32,772 nt of DNA from Methanosarcina sp. Ant1 (GCA_001714685.2 MDTP02000070.1:1-32772), one strand, 5' to 3'; shown: positions 16,168-24,971, counted from the stretch's first letter. The notes: generated by a model from the letters alone, not told the origin. A program made the numbers and translations.

Positions 16168-16247
16168 CTTCTGATCTTCTATTTGTTTCGGAGAATCAAG
16201 AGAATGACTTTTGATCTTCTATTTGTTTCGGAGAATCAAGAGAATGA
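16168..16247. repeat. 40-bp tandem duplication between hisA and hisB
   Basis: Two adjacent 40-bp copies (16168-16207 and 16208-16247) differ at one base, each containing TTGTTTCGGAGAATCAAGAG. It lies in the hisA-hisB spacer of the operon. It has no coding role and may shift the spacing between the two genes. Confidence 0.9.
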
Positions 16248-16286
16248 GCCGATGGCTCTGCCATAGGGCAAAAAGAGGCCACCAGA

Positions 16287-17021
16287 TCAGTCCCGGATGA
16301 ACTCAATAGCCTCCTCAAGGGTAAACCTATCTGTGTAAAGAGCACTGCCGACTACAACTCCTGATGCTCCAGTTTCCTTCAGTATTCTCAGATCTTGCAG
16401 AGAACTTACTCCCCCGGATGCAATTACAGGGATGCTTACCGATTCAACAAGCTCTTTTGTAGGGATGGGATTTACCCCCTGCATGAGACCTTCTGTATCT
16501 ATATTCGTAAAAAGCAAACTGCCCGCACCCAGCTCTTCAAACTTCCTGCCCATTTCCACAGGAGTTTGCACGCATTCTTCAGTCCAGCCTTTGATTGAGA
16601 TTTTCCCGTTTTTTGCATCCAGGGCAACGGTTATGGATGCGCTCCCAAAGGCTCTGGCAAGCGATCTTACAAGTTCCGGATCCTGAAGGGCAGCAGTTCC
16701 AAGAATTACTCTTGAAACTCCCAGTTTAAGAAGGGCAGCTACATCTTCAAAATTTCGAATTCCGCCCCCAACCTGGATGCACACTCCTTTTTCCTTGCAA
16801 GCCTTTACTATTCCTTCAAGAATTGGTGCGTTTTTACGTTTTCCTTCGATTGCACCGTCCAGATCTACCAGGTGCAGGGTTTTTGCCCCTTTTACGACCC
16901 AATCAAGGGCGACTGCAAGAGGATCATCAAGGGATATAATTTCACTTCCTGGAACCCCCTGAACTAGCTGAACGCACTTTCCTCCTCTCATATCCACAGC
17001 AGGGATTACTTCAAAATCCAT
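16287..17021 (-). CDS. hisA: ProFAR isomerase
   Basis: HisA isomerises 5'-ProFAR to PRFAR, the fourth step of histidine synthesis. The 244-residue (beta-alpha)8 barrel has EVIPAVDMRGGKCVQLVQG at its start with the catalytic Asp in AVDMRGG. Phosphate-binding motifs IQVGGGIRN and IASGGVSSLQDL are present, and the second catalytic Asp lies in LFTNIDTEGLMQG. I start at the ATG at 17021, which has GAGG six bases upstream; earlier GTG (17042) and ATG (17033) codons would add unconserved residues. It sits 70 bases downstream of hisG on the same strand, consistent with an operon. Confidence 0.95.
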   Translation of the reverse strand: MDFEVIPAVDMRGGKCVQLVQGVPGSEIISLDDPLAVALDWVVKGAKTLHLVDLDGAIEGKRKNAPILEGIVKACKEKGVCIQVGGGIRNFEDVAALLKLGVSRVILGTAALQDPELVRSLARAFGSASITVALDAKNGKISIKGWTEECVQTPVEMGRKFEELGAGSLLFTNIDTEGLMQGVNPIPTKELVESVSIPVIASGGVSSLQDLRILKETGASGVVVGSALYTDRFTLEEAIEFIRD

Positions 17022-17092
17022 TGAAAGCCTCATCTCCGGCACACTTTTGGAGAAACATATTTCTTCTTCTGTTAATTCAAGCCTTTTTCCTT

Positions 17093-17965
17093 TCAGGGCA
17101 TTATCCTCTCAATAGGGACAACAAGAATATCCCTTGCACCCACTTTTTTCAGCTTGTTTACTAAGGTAAAGATCAGGTCAGCGTCCACAACAGCGTGAAC
17201 TGCAACGATCGATTCTCCTCCTGAGAATTTCCCAGGCTCAACTTTCATGACAGTTGGGCCTGACATCCCTGGCAAGACCTCTTTTACTGCGTTAAGGGAA
17301 GCCTCGGGAACATTCATCATAAGATAGCGTCGTTTTTTTGCGTTGAGCACGCTTTCCAGTGCAGTTTTTATATCCAGGATTTTCTCCTTTGCCTCAAGGC
17401 TTTCTTTATTAGCAATCAGGTAGACTGTGGAAGAAAAGACAGTGTCAATAGCTTTTAGATGGTTGATCATCAGAGTCGTTCCTGAGCTTGAAATATCGAC
17501 AATTGCGTCCGCAATTCCCACATGCGGAGTCATCTCGCAGGCTCCGCTGACCTTTATGATATCAACGTTAACTCCAAGTTTTTTAAAGTACTGGCTTGTG
17601 ATTTCCGGGAACTCAGTTGCAATCTTTTTTCCTTCAAGATCCTGAGCTTTCTGAAAATGAGACTCCTCGGGAACAGCCAGAACAAGGCTCGCTTTTCCAA
17701 ATTTCAGGTCTAGAAGAGCTTCAACTCTTGATCCTCTTTCCTTAATAAGATCCATGCCTGTAACGCCAACGTCCGCAGCTCCGTCCTGTACATATTCAGG
17801 GATGTCAGCGGCCCTAGCAAAAAGAATATGGATATCTGGATCTGTAGTTTTTGCAAAGAGTTTTCGACTTTCGGCTCCTCCACTGATGGGAAGCCCTGCA
17901 TCTTTGAAAATAGAGATTGTGGGTTCGTATAGGCGCCCTTTATTGGGTATTGCAATGCGAATCAT
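17093..17965 (-). CDS. hisG: ATP phosphoribosyltransferase, long form
   Basis: HisG condenses ATP and PRPP, the first and feedback-controlled step of histidine synthesis. The 290-residue product is the long form, with its own C-terminal ACT-like regulatory domain, so no HisZ partner is required. The N-terminus RIAIPNKGRLYEPTISIFKD is diagnostic. DVGVTGMDLI and the PRPP loop DAIVDISSSGTTLMIN follow. The regulatory tail includes LMMNVPEASLNAV and GPTVMKVEPG. GAGG precedes the ATG by about nine bases. It is the first gene of hisG-hisA-hisB. A five-copy 14-bp array lies about 130-200 bases upstream. Confidence 0.96.
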   Translation of the reverse strand: MIRIAIPNKGRLYEPTISIFKDAGLPISGGAESRKLFAKTTDPDIHILFARAADIPEYVQDGAADVGVTGMDLIKERGSRVEALLDLKFGKASLVLAVPEESHFQKAQDLEGKKIATEFPEITSQYFKKLGVNVDIIKVSGACEMTPHVGIADAIVDISSSGTTLMINHLKAIDTVFSSTVYLIANKESLEAKEKILDIKTALESVLNAKKRRYLMMNVPEASLNAVKEVLPGMSGPTVMKVEPGKFSGGESIVAVHAVVDADLIFTLVNKLKKVGARDILVVPIERIMP

Positions 17966-18610
17966 CTGCTATGTCCTCTAATAAGTGATAAGTGATCTGC
18001 CGGAAAACTTTCCGGTATGCTCATTTGAATAAAACGTTTATCCAGAATACTCTTGTATAATATAGACTTCACGGTAAGATTTATGGAAATTCTCTTGCCA
18101 AAAATATCTTGCCAAAAATATCTTGCCAAAAATATCTTGCCAAAAATATCTTGCCAAAAATATGACATAAAAATAAAATAAGCTTATAGAGAAATAACTT
18201 GGAGTTCGTAAGTTAACTTATGATATTGAAAATAATAAATTATTTTTTTTCAGAGTGTATATTACCTTCAGTAATGAATTTGTGGGAAGAATTATATAGC
18301 CCTAGTAATTAATAGAAAATGACTCCTAGTCATATATATAATATTATTAATGTTATTGCATTGTGTGAATTAATTAAAACTGAGTATTTGTAACGAAATA
18401 ACTTAGGCAAAGAAAAATTTATTGAAGCTAAATCAGTCATCTTGATAGTGAAGTTATTAAATCATTCCTAAATATTGCCTATGTATTCCGCCGCAGATCC
18501 TAAGTACTAAAAAAGCAGACTGATGATTCCAACTGACCGAAAAATAGTAAACCAATAAAATCAAGATTTACTAATAAAACTACTATTTATTTTGAAAAAA
18601 GAGGATCCAA
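17966..18610. other. Divergent intergenic region between hisG and mat
   Basis: About 645 bases containing the hisG leader on the left, the five-copy 14-bp array, and the long AT-rich leader of mat with TATA-like stretches near 18335-18350. A GAGG site at 18601 precedes the mat ATG. I see no ORF worth calling and no recognisable riboswitch fold. Confidence 0.5.
18094..18163. repeat. Five perfect copies of a 14-bp tandem repeat
   Basis: CTTGCCAAAAATAT is repeated five times without interruption or mismatch. It lies upstream of hisG, in the region where promoter or operator sites would sit. Perfect identity indicates recent expansion. Confidence 0.95.
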
Positions 18611-19807
18611 ATGGCCCGAAATATCAAAGTGGAAGATCTCTTGCAAACCCCGATTGAGAAACAGCAGATAGAACTTGTTGAACGCAAAGGGATAGGGCAT
18701 CCTGACAGCATATCGGACGGACTGGCCGAAGCCGTAAGCCGCGCTCTATGCAGGGAATACATAAAAAAATGTGGGGCCGTGCTCCATCATAATACCGACG
18801 AAACGCAGATTGTAGCCGGAAGGTCATGCCCCAGTTTCGGGGGCGGAGAAGTGCTGCAGCCCGTATATATTCTGCTGGTGGGCAGAGCCACAAAGGAATT
18901 CGAAGGCATCGAACTCGCTACCGAATCTGTGGCCATTCAGGCTGCCCGCAGGTACCTGAAGAATACCCTCGTAAACATGGACCTTGAAAGGGACGTGATT
19001 ATGGACTGCAAACTCGGGACAGGATCTTCAGATCTCAGGGACGTCTTCAAAAGAGACAGAGTGCCAGTTGCAAACGACACCTCCTTTGGGGTAGGGCATG
19101 CTCCGTTTTCAGAACTTGAAAATCTTGTTTACAACACCGAAAGACAGCTGCTTACCGATTTAAAATCCCGCATGCCTGCAATCGGAGAAGATATGAAGGT
19201 TATGGGGCTCAGGGACGGAGAAGACATAACCCTCACTATATGCAGCGGCATGATCGGGAGATACATCGACGATCTGGACAGTTATATCAACATGACTGAA
19301 GAGATGAAAACCTACGTAGAAGAACTCTCAACTCGCTACACAGAAAGAGATGTGAAGGTTTTCATTAACACTGCTGATAACCTTAAAGCGAGCTGTGTGT
19401 TCCTTACAGTTACCGGAACCTCGGCTGAAATGGGAGATGACGGCTCTGTAGGGCGCGGAAACCGCTGCAACGGATTGATCACACCAAACAGGCCTATGAG
19501 CATGGAGGCAACCAGTGGAAAGAACCCGATTAACCACATCGGAAAAATTTACAACCTCCTCTCGACCCAGATGGCCAGGGATATTGTAAAGACGATCCCC
19601 GAGGTACAGGATGTCTACATCAGGCTGCTCTCACAGATAGGAAAACCTATTGACCAGCCACTAGTAGCAAGCGCCCAAATAATCCCCAGGGAAGGTACCT
19701 CCTTTGCAAAGGTCAAAGCGGAAACCGAAGTTGTCATTGATGACTGGCTTTCCGATGTGACAAAAATTACCGAAATGGTGATTAAAGGAGAATTGAATAC
19801 TTTCTAA
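18611..19807 (+). CDS. mat: S-adenosylmethionine synthetase, archaeal type
   Basis: This enzyme makes S-adenosylmethionine from methionine and ATP in the cytoplasm, supplying methyl groups for tRNA, coenzyme and corrinoid chemistry. The 398-residue product matches the archaeal MAT family, which is divergent from bacterial MetK. Key segments are [67 protein letters not shown] and [16 protein letters not shown] followed by [14 protein letters not shown]. Length is normal and the motifs are intact. GAGG lies seven bases before the ATG. The leader is long and AT-rich. Two tRNA genes follow about 430 bases downstream. Confidence 0.97.
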   Translation: MARNIKVEDLLQTPIEKQQIELVERKGIGHPDSISDGLAEAVSRALCREYIKKCGAVLHHNTDETQIVAGRSCPSFGGGEVLQPVYILLVGRATKEFEGIELATESVAIQAARRYLKNTLVNMDLERDVIMDCKLGTGSSDLRDVFKRDRVPVANDTSFGVGHAPFSELENLVYNTERQLLTDLKSRMPAIGEDMKVMGLRDGEDITLTICSGMIGRYIDDLDSYINMTEEMKTYVEELSTRYTERDVKVFINTADNLKASCVFLTVTGTSAEMGDDGSVGRGNRCNGLITPNRPMSMEATSGKNPINHIGKIYNLLSTQMARDIVKTIPEVQDVYIRLLSQIGKPIDQPLVASAQIIPREGTSFAKVKAETEVVIDDWLSDVTKITEMVIKGELNTF

Positions 19808-20156
19808 ACAATGCAAATACTGTCGAAAAGGACCGCCGGTTCTTTTCACATATTTTTTAGTCACTGTTTTTAACATAAAGCTGATTTCCAAATTCAAAAT
19901 TTGTTTCTTAAATCTCGATTTGTTTCTTAAATCTCGCACTTTGAATAATTAATCGCGTTTCTGATAAAAAGTAATCCTGATAATTTTTTGTCAGCAAGAA
20001 TAAAATGATTTTGTGATTAACTCACTACAAATTGCGCCTTATGCTCACTATAATGTAGAAAAATATAGAAAATATAGAAAAAAAGAAGAAAAAAGATCTG
20101 CAAAATATATAAAAAATGTCATAGATACAAGTCCTCATACTGACATCAGCGAAAAC
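19808..20156. other. Intergenic region between mat and tRNA-Tyr
   Basis: AT-rich spacer with a near-duplicate GTTTCTTAAATCTCG segment at about 19903-19935. No gene-like ORF is visible. Confidence 0.45.
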
Positions 20157-20235
20157 CATAAATAGCATCACCATATATGGAGATGGTGCACTGAGGCAGT
20201 GCAGTCTTGTAAATCATTGAATCAGCATACGTTAT
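20157..20235 (+). promoter_or_regulatory. Promoter and hairpin leader of tRNA-Tyr
   Basis: CATAAATA at 20157-20164 is a TATA box placing the start near 20186. The predicted transcript would begin with a perfect 7-bp hairpin, TGCACTG-AGG-CAGTGCA (20187-20203), followed by about 32 unpaired bases before the tRNA. A second dyad, CACCAT/ATGGTG (20169-20188), overlaps the start region. Confidence 0.45.
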
Positions 20236-20351
20236 CCCGCCTTAACTCAGTGGTAGAGTGCGCGGCTGTAGTTCGGCTCGTGCGGGAAAATTTACCCGTA
20301 CATTTCTGCGCAGGCACCGCGATGTCCCCGGTTCGAGTCTGGGAGGCGGGA
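20236..20351 (+). tRNA. tRNA-Tyr (GTA) with a 44-base intron
   Basis: The acceptor stem CCCGCCT pairs with AGGCGGG, followed by discriminator A; C1-G72 is characteristic of archaeal tRNA-Tyr. The D arm (ACTC/GAGT), anticodon stem CGCGG/CCGCG (20261-20265 with 20317-20321) and T arm CCCGG-TTCGAGT-CTGGG are all present. The anticodon GTA lies at 20268-20270. An intron at about 20272-20315 interrupts the loop after position 37, the canonical archaeal site. CCA is not encoded. The intron can form a helix with GTGCGGG/CCCGTAC, consistent with a splicing-endonuclease motif. Confidence 0.95.
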
Positions 20352-20390
20352 CCTTAAACATTAACCAGAATCGAAAACCCTCAACCAGAA

Positions 20391-20479
20391 TATTTATATA
20401 TCGGGAAGACATCTAAGGTTTGCTCTCAACGGAGATTCGTTCTCAAAGAGGGCAAAACAGCAACTAAAAAGATCGAAGT
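20391..20479 (+). promoter_or_regulatory. Promoter and structured leader of tRNA-Asp
   Basis: TATTTATATA at 20391-20400 is a TATA box placing the start near 20420. The predicted leader starts with a 9-bp stem, TTTGCTCTC (20419-20427) with GAGGGCAAA (20448-20456), one G-U pair, enclosing an inner AACG/CGTT hairpin. About 24 bases then lead to the tRNA. Confidence 0.5.
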
Positions 20480-20552
20480 GTCCGGATAGTGTAGAGGCCT
20501 ATCATGGAGCCCTGTCGAGGCTCCGACTCGGGTTCGAATCCCGGTCCGGGCG
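20480..20552 (+). tRNA. tRNA-Asp (GTC)
   Basis: 73 bases. The acceptor GTCCGGA pairs with TCCGGGC (one G-U), followed by discriminator G. The anticodon stem GGAGCC/GGCTCC encloses the loop CTGTCGA with anticodon GTC, and the T arm is CTCGGG-TTCGAAT-CCCGG. There is no intron and no encoded CCA. It follows tRNA-Tyr by about 130 bases but has its own TATA box. Confidence 0.96.
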
Positions 20553-21029
20553 CTTTATTTTTTCTCTTTTGTAACTGTGCAGAATTATTAATTATGAAGC
20601 CTATAAATTAGGATTATGTCGTTTTCTAACCCTTAATTTCACTTTTCTGCTTTATTTTTGCTCAACCTTAAGCTTTCAGCCCAATTTTAACTCCTTTCTT
20701 TTTTGAACTTATTCTGCTCTAATTCAACTGTGAATTCTATTGGTTTTAAACATTTTTAGACCCGGCTTATTCTATTCTCTACTTTATTCTGCCATTATTA
20801 GACCCAGCTATTTCTATTATTTCCTTTCATCGACCAGTGTCAGAGCCAGCTTATTCTATTATTTCCTTTCATCGACCGGTATCGGATCCAGCTTACTACA
20901 TCCCCCTTTTAATAGACAAGTGTCAGCCTTCTATGCCTTGAAACTCAGCTTTAAGGTACCGAGGGAAAAGAAATTATGTAAGAGAAAACTGCATAAAAAC
21001 TAGAGAATGCAAAAGTGAGAGAATACAAA
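20553..21029. other. Intergenic region with 42-bp tandem repeats
   Basis: T-rich DNA dominated by four degenerate 42-bp repeats (20759-20926). The 87-codon frame crossing them begins at TTG without a ribosome binding site and merely translates the repeats, so I do not call it a gene. Confidence 0.55.
20759..20926. repeat. Four degenerate 42-bp tandem repeats
   Basis: Units begin GACCCGGC, GACCCAGC, GAGCCAGC and GATCCAGC at 20759, 20801, 20843 and 20885. The two central copies share TTCTATTATTTCCTTTCATC. The outer copies are more divergent, as in an ageing array. Confidence 0.8.
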
Positions 21030-21662
21030 ATGGAAGTTGAAACCGATATCCCTGATGATCCCCAAGAAAAAATCAACAGCATGCTGGAGAGATTGGAAGA
21101 TACCAGAGAAAAAATGGAAATCGAAGCCCGTATTTTTATTGAAGCTACCAAACAGTTTACCTTAGAATGGATTCGAAGAGAAATGGAAGTGACCATACTT
21201 ACTCTGGAGAGTGAACCTTCTCCTGACAATTTAGGGTCTGATAATGAAAAGCTCAGTGAATTAAAGTCAGATCTGAAAAAATTACCCTATAGAATACCAG
21301 ATATTGTTGAGGCCTACATCAACCGCGAAAATTACTGGATACACAGAAGAGGACAGCTCCAGGCAGGGATTTCCGTAGATTACCTTGAGTTTAAAAAAGA
21401 AAAAATGCGAAGGGGGCTAACCTTAAGCATTCGAATGATCCTAGGCTGCGCTGTAGAAATTTTCGGCGACCTTAACGATGGGAAGCCTGAAGATAAAGGA
21501 TGGGTAAAAGAGCAAGGAAAAAGAAAATATGTGTGTTTTCTCAGGTTTTCGGATGAAATGACAGCCTCTCTGAACCGCTATTTTGAGAGACTTGAGGAAC
21601 TTTTTACTCTAAATTATGAAATAAAGGAAAAAATGTCAAAAATAGGCTGGAAAAAGATCTGA
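21030..21662 (+). CDS. Uncharacterised protein, helical and charged
   Basis: The 210-residue product is rich in Glu, Lys and Arg, with no membrane segment or signal peptide, so it is probably cytoplasmic. Residues 11-60 and the last 30 residues look like amphipathic or coiled-coil helices (EKINSMLERLEDTREKMEIE; LNRYFERLEELFTLNYEIKE). The middle segment NRENYWIHRRGQLQAGISVD contains conserved-looking aromatic and basic residues. I chose the ATG at 21030, preceded by GAGAG, over a GTG at 21015. It lies 40 bases upstream of a peptidase gene on the same strand and may be co-transcribed. I do not recognise the family and assign no function. Confidence 0.75.
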   Translation: MEVETDIPDDPQEKINSMLERLEDTREKMEIEARIFIEATKQFTLEWIRREMEVTILTLESEPSPDNLGSDNEKLSELKSDLKKLPYRIPDIVEAYINRENYWIHRRGQLQAGISVDYLEFKKEKMRRGLTLSIRMILGCAVEIFGDLNDGKPEDKGWVKEQGKRKYVCFLRFSDEMTASLNRYFERLEELFTLNYEIKEKMSKIGWKKI

Positions 21663-21701
21663 CAATAAGAACTTTATCCAGAGACACCAGAATTACCTTA
21701 C

Positions 21702-22871
21702 ATGACAGAGCCAGAATTCAGCATAAAGCAGGCCCTTGTGGAAGCGGGAACTGATTCTTATCTTATGACAGGAAATATTCATAATTCCGATATTTACTAT
21801 GTCACCCATTTCCTGGCTTCAGACGACTTTGTTTACCTGCAAACAGGAGCAGGAGAAGAAGTACTTTTTATTTCGGAGATGGAAAAGGGGAGGGCTGAAA
21901 TAGAGTCAAGGGTTTCTATAATAAAAACCACTCAGGACTTTGGCTACAGGGAAAAGATCAAGGAGAAAAAAGACATATCAGTTGCCTATGCAGCCTGCAT
22001 ATCAGAGTTGCTTATGGAGAAAGGGGCAAAGAGAGTTTCAGTACCTTACGATTTTCCAACATTTTATTCGAATTCCCTCAAAGAAGCAGGTTTTTCCATA
22101 GTGCCTATGAAAAGCCCATTCAGGAAAATAAGGAGCCGGAAGAAGCCGGAAGAAATTGAAGCTATAAAATATGCCCAGATGGCAGGAGAAAACGCTATGG
22201 AAGCCGCTATCGACCTGATAGCAGGAGCAGAAGAGAAGGGAGGGATCCTGTATCATGCCGGGAATGTACTTACCGGGGCTAAAGTGAATACAATCATTGA
22301 CCATAAACTGCTTGATTTTGGGTGTGAGGCCGAAGAGATTATCGTTTCGTGCGGCAAGGATACAGCAAATCCCCATGGGACCACAGATGGCCCTCTAAGA
22401 GCAAATGCACCAATTATTCTGGATATTTTCCCACGGAGCAAGAAAAAACGTTATTTTGCAGATATGACACGTACGGTCATCCATGGAGAGGCTTCAGAAG
22501 AGCTCAAAGAAATGTATGAGGCTGTGCTCGCAGCCCAGGAAAAAGGGCTTGAAATGGTTAAGCCAGGCGTGTCTGCAACCGATGTGCACAATGTTGTCTG
22601 TGATACATTCGAGAATCGGGGCTATGACACATACAGAAGCGGTTCGAAGGTCGGATTTATTCATTCAACAGGACATGGGGTTGGACTGGATGTACATGAA
22701 CTTCCAGGAGTCGGAGAAAGTGGAGTTTTACTTGAAACAGGTAACGTGATTACCATCGAACCTGGCCTATATTACCCGGAAACTGGAGGAATCAGGCTCG
22801 AAGATATGGTGCTGGTCACCGAAAATGGCTGTGAGAACCTTACAGGGCTGGAAAAGAGATTTGTAGTATAA
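21702..22871 (+). CDS. Xaa-Pro aminopeptidase / prolidase (M24B)
   Basis: M24-family metallopeptidases of this type remove residues N-terminal to proline from peptides in the cytoplasm. The 389-residue product has an N-terminal creatinase-like domain (about 1-140) and a C-terminal pita-bread domain. All five dinuclear metal ligands are visible: Asp241 (ILDIFPR), Asp254 (FADMTRT), His325 (STGHGVGLD), Glu353 (TIEPGLY) and Glu367 (IRLEDMV). The HxxxH-like HELPGVGE follows. Length is typical. No convincing ribosome binding site precedes the ATG, so translation may be coupled to the upstream gene 40 bases away. A related M24 enzyme, methionine aminopeptidase, follows. Whether it prefers dipeptides (prolidase) or longer peptides cannot be read from sequence. 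Confidence 0.92.
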   Translation: MTEPEFSIKQALVEAGTDSYLMTGNIHNSDIYYVTHFLASDDFVYLQTGAGEEVLFISEMEKGRAEIESRVSIIKTTQDFGYREKIKEKKDISVAYAACISELLMEKGAKRVSVPYDFPTFYSNSLKEAGFSIVPMKSPFRKIRSRKKPEEIEAIKYAQMAGENAMEAAIDLIAGAEEKGGILYHAGNVLTGAKVNTIIDHKLLDFGCEAEEIIVSCGKDTANPHGTTDGPLRANAPIILDIFPRSKKKRYFADMTRTVIHGEASEELKEMYEAVLAAQEKGLEMVKPGVSATDVHNVVCDTFENRGYDTYRSGSKVGFIHSTGHGVGLDVHELPGVGESGVLLETGNVITIEPGLYYPETGGIRLEDMVLVTENGCENLTGLEKRFVV

Positions 22872-22940
22872 CATTTTACAATTTGAGAACTCTGTCTATA
22901 TCTGAATATAACCTGTTCGGACCGAAAATTAGCGCTAAGA

Positions 22941-23056
22941 CTGTCAGGATCAGATACTCAGAAACTTATTATTACCAATCAGGGCAGGAACCTATTATCT
23001 GTCAGGATCAGATACTCAGAAACTTATTATTACCAATCAGGGCAGGAGCCTATTAT
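22941..23056. repeat. 58-bp tandem duplication upstream of map
   Basis: Two adjacent 58-bp copies (22941-22998 and 22999-23056) differ at one base. They occupy most of the short gap between the two M24 peptidase genes and end 28 bases before the map start codon. Confidence 0.95.
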
Positions 23057-23084
23057 TACCCAATAATGGATTTACGGGATTAAT

Positions 23085-23978
23085 ATGACTGATAATGTGA
23101 ACAATAAGCAAGAGATCCTTGAGAAATACAGGGAGGCGGGAAGGATCCTGAAGATTGTCAGGGCCGAGGCTGTGGAAATGGTAAGGGTTGGAAACAGCCT
23201 GCTAAACGTTGCGGAATTTGTAGAAAGTCGGACTATTGCACTGGGGGGAAGGCCCGCTTTTCCCTGTAATATCTCAAGAAACGATGAGGCTGCGCATGCA
23301 ACTCCAAAAGCAGGAGGTTCTGACGTTTTCGAAAAAGATATGGTGAAACTGGACCTTGGTGTCCATGTGGATGGATATATCGCAGATTCAGCTGTGACTG
23401 TTGACCTATCAGGAAACCCCGATATTTTAAAAGCAGCTGAGGAAGCCTTAGCTGCAGCCATTGAACTTGCAAGACCGGGAATCTCTACAGGGAAGATTGG
23501 GGCTGCAATAGAGGACAGTATTCGCAGTTATGGCTTAAGCCCAATAATGAACCTGACAGGTCACGGGCTTTCTCAGTATGAAGCCCATGATGAGCCTTCT
23601 GTTCCCAACAAACGCGTAGAAGGAGGAATAATTCTAAGGGAAGGGGATGTGTTTGCAATAGAACCCTTTGCAACGGACGGAGAAGGACTTATTCATGAAG
23701 GCGGGAGCTGGGCTGAGATATATAGCCTTACAAGAAAAAAACCGGTCCGCATGCCTGCAGTCCGAAATGTCCTGAAACAGGTAGAAGAATACAGGAAACT
23801 ACCTTTCGCAAAACGCTGGCTCGAATCCGACAAACTGGAATTTGCGTTAATCCAGCTGGAGAGAGCCGGAATCCTGCACTCTTATCCCGTGCTTCTTGAA
23901 AGTGCAGGTGGGCTTGTAGCCCAGGCAGAACATACGATAATAATAACTCAGGACGGCTGTGAAGTTACAACAAAATAA
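23085..23978 (+). CDS. map: Methionine aminopeptidase, type II archaeal
   Basis: This enzyme removes the initiator methionine from nascent proteins. The 297-residue length and the insertion within the catalytic domain (about 205-265) mark the archaeal/eukaryotic type II enzyme. Metal ligands are visible: Asp90 (KLDLGVHVDG), Asp101 (ADSAVTVD), His160 (TGHGLSQYE), Glu193 (AIEPFAT) and Glu282 (AEHTIII). The substrate-contacting His71 lies in DEAAHATPK. The ATG has no strong ribosome binding site; a tandem duplication fills the upstream region. It follows another M24 peptidase on the same strand. Confidence 0.96.
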   Translation: MTDNVNNKQEILEKYREAGRILKIVRAEAVEMVRVGNSLLNVAEFVESRTIALGGRPAFPCNISRNDEAAHATPKAGGSDVFEKDMVKLDLGVHVDGYIADSAVTVDLSGNPDILKAAEEALAAAIELARPGISTGKIGAAIEDSIRSYGLSPIMNLTGHGLSQYEAHDEPSVPNKRVEGGIILREGDVFAIEPFATDGEGLIHEGGSWAEIYSLTRKKPVRMPAVRNVLKQVEEYRKLPFAKRWLESDKLEFALIQLERAGILHSYPVLLESAGGLVAQAEHTIIITQDGCEVTTK

Positions 23979-23981
23979 AGA

Positions 23982-24233
23982 CTAGTACATCGATTCCAAA
24001 ATAGATGCCTAATTAGGTAGCCAATTGCAGTTATGAACAAAAATAGTTAGTTTAAAACCATGAGATTCATTAAGCACTGAAAATACAGGAGGGCACGGAA
24101 AAACCTAATCAAGACGCTATAACCGCGGAAGGATTGTGCCCTTTGTTTCTTAATTCCGTGTTTCCGTGTTTTCCGTGCTTTCCGTGGTTTTCAGAAATTT
24201 ATTTTACCATATATTTTGGAATCGAAGCACTAG
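23982..24233. mobile_element. 252-bp element with 22-bp terminal inverted repeats
   Basis: The left end (23982-24003) and the complement of the right end (24212-24233) match at 20 of 22 positions; the conserved core is TCGATTCCAAAATA. Both ends terminate in CTAG, which may be part of the repeat or a 4-bp target duplication. The interior has a run of CCGTG-containing near-repeats (24155-24190, TTCCGTGTTTCCGTGTTTTC) and no ORF. A non-autonomous element is the best explanation; the parent family is unknown. Confidence 0.7.
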
Positions 24234-24283
24234 AACCTGATGATATCAAAAACAGGTCACAGATAATGAATTTTTTGGAGAGC

Positions 24284-24610
24284 TTATAGACTTGCATAAT
24301 CTCCTTGGTTATCGATTTCGGGAATGCCTATGGTCTCAGTTTCCCTCAATCCTCTGGCATAGAGGTAACCTGCAGTAGAAATTGGGATTGCGACAAAATC
24401 CAAGGTATCAGCATGTCTGTTTAGCCAAAGGTTCTTCTGCTGCGGAAATAATCACGGGCTAAGATACGTGAGATTAAATGAGGTAACAACTCCCAGTGAG
24501 AGGGCAGTTGCAGTGGAAATAAGGGGGATATCAAGTTTGGCAACTAACTCTTTGGTTATTGGAACAAAGATTACATATCGGGATATAACATATCGGGGAA
24601 AGCAAATTAG
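24284..24610 (-). pseudogene. Fragment of a membrane protein gene with an internal stop
   Basis: On the minus strand, a frame of about 100 codons ends at TAA (24284-24286). It reads KLDIPLISTATALSLGVVTS and then FNLTYLSP, hits TGA where TGG (Trp) would continue the protein, then runs LFPQQKNLWLNRHADTLDFV through IPISTAGYLYARGLRETETI to the end. An in-frame TAG about 10 codons before RYVI (near 24620) shows that the 5' part is gone. Alternating hydrophobic stretches suggest the C-terminal end of a membrane protein. I do not recognise the family. Confidence 0.55.
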
Positions 24611-24880
24611 AACCTAACTGAGAAAATGTTAAAAAATCAATATAACTTCTATAAGCAGTTTGTTAACGTGCTAATTACCCATAATTTCTAGAAACTTTGA
24701 AACTTCATAATTTGCTAAAGATAATTAAAAAAGTTTAATATAGCAGGCCTCGTATATATTTTTCTACAAAATTGGGACAGATTTGTCTTAACAAGAAAAC
24801 TTGTGTTATTACTTACGTTAACCAGTATTCTTTTTAATCAAACTCCTTGATTCATGACATCTAATTTATGAAGAATATTT

Positions 24881-24971
24881 GGTTCTTCGTTGTTTTGTGT
24901 GGATATTCTCATAAAAACCAACGCGGTCTTTAATTGAGAATCATCTTATCCATAGAGAATGACGAAGAGCC
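24881..24971 (+). mobile_element. MITE, GGCTCTTCG family with 8-bp target duplication (copy D)
   Basis: 91 bp from GGTTCTTCG to CGAAGAGCC, flanked by perfect 8-bp direct repeats GAATATTT (24873-24880 and 24972-24979). This identifies the exact boundaries of the family. Termini beginning GG(C/T)TCTT with 8-bp duplications are the hallmark of ISL3-family insertion sequences. It lies about 130 bases upstream of the CheY-like gene. Confidence 0.9.

Noticed and set aside
18094-18163. CRISPR-like array
   Set aside because: The units are contiguous with no spacers; it is a simple tandem repeat. The same holds for the other arrays in the window.
18170-18610. SAM riboswitch upstream of mat
   Set aside because: The leader is long but AT-rich, and I could find no paired core or kink-turn typical of any SAM riboswitch.
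20480-20552. Integration site at tRNA-Asp
   Set aside because: No integrase gene and no downstream repeat of the tRNA 3' end.
20740-21003. 87-codon ORF over the 42-bp repeats
   Set aside because: It starts at TTG without a ribosome binding site and is simply the translation of a T-rich tandem array.
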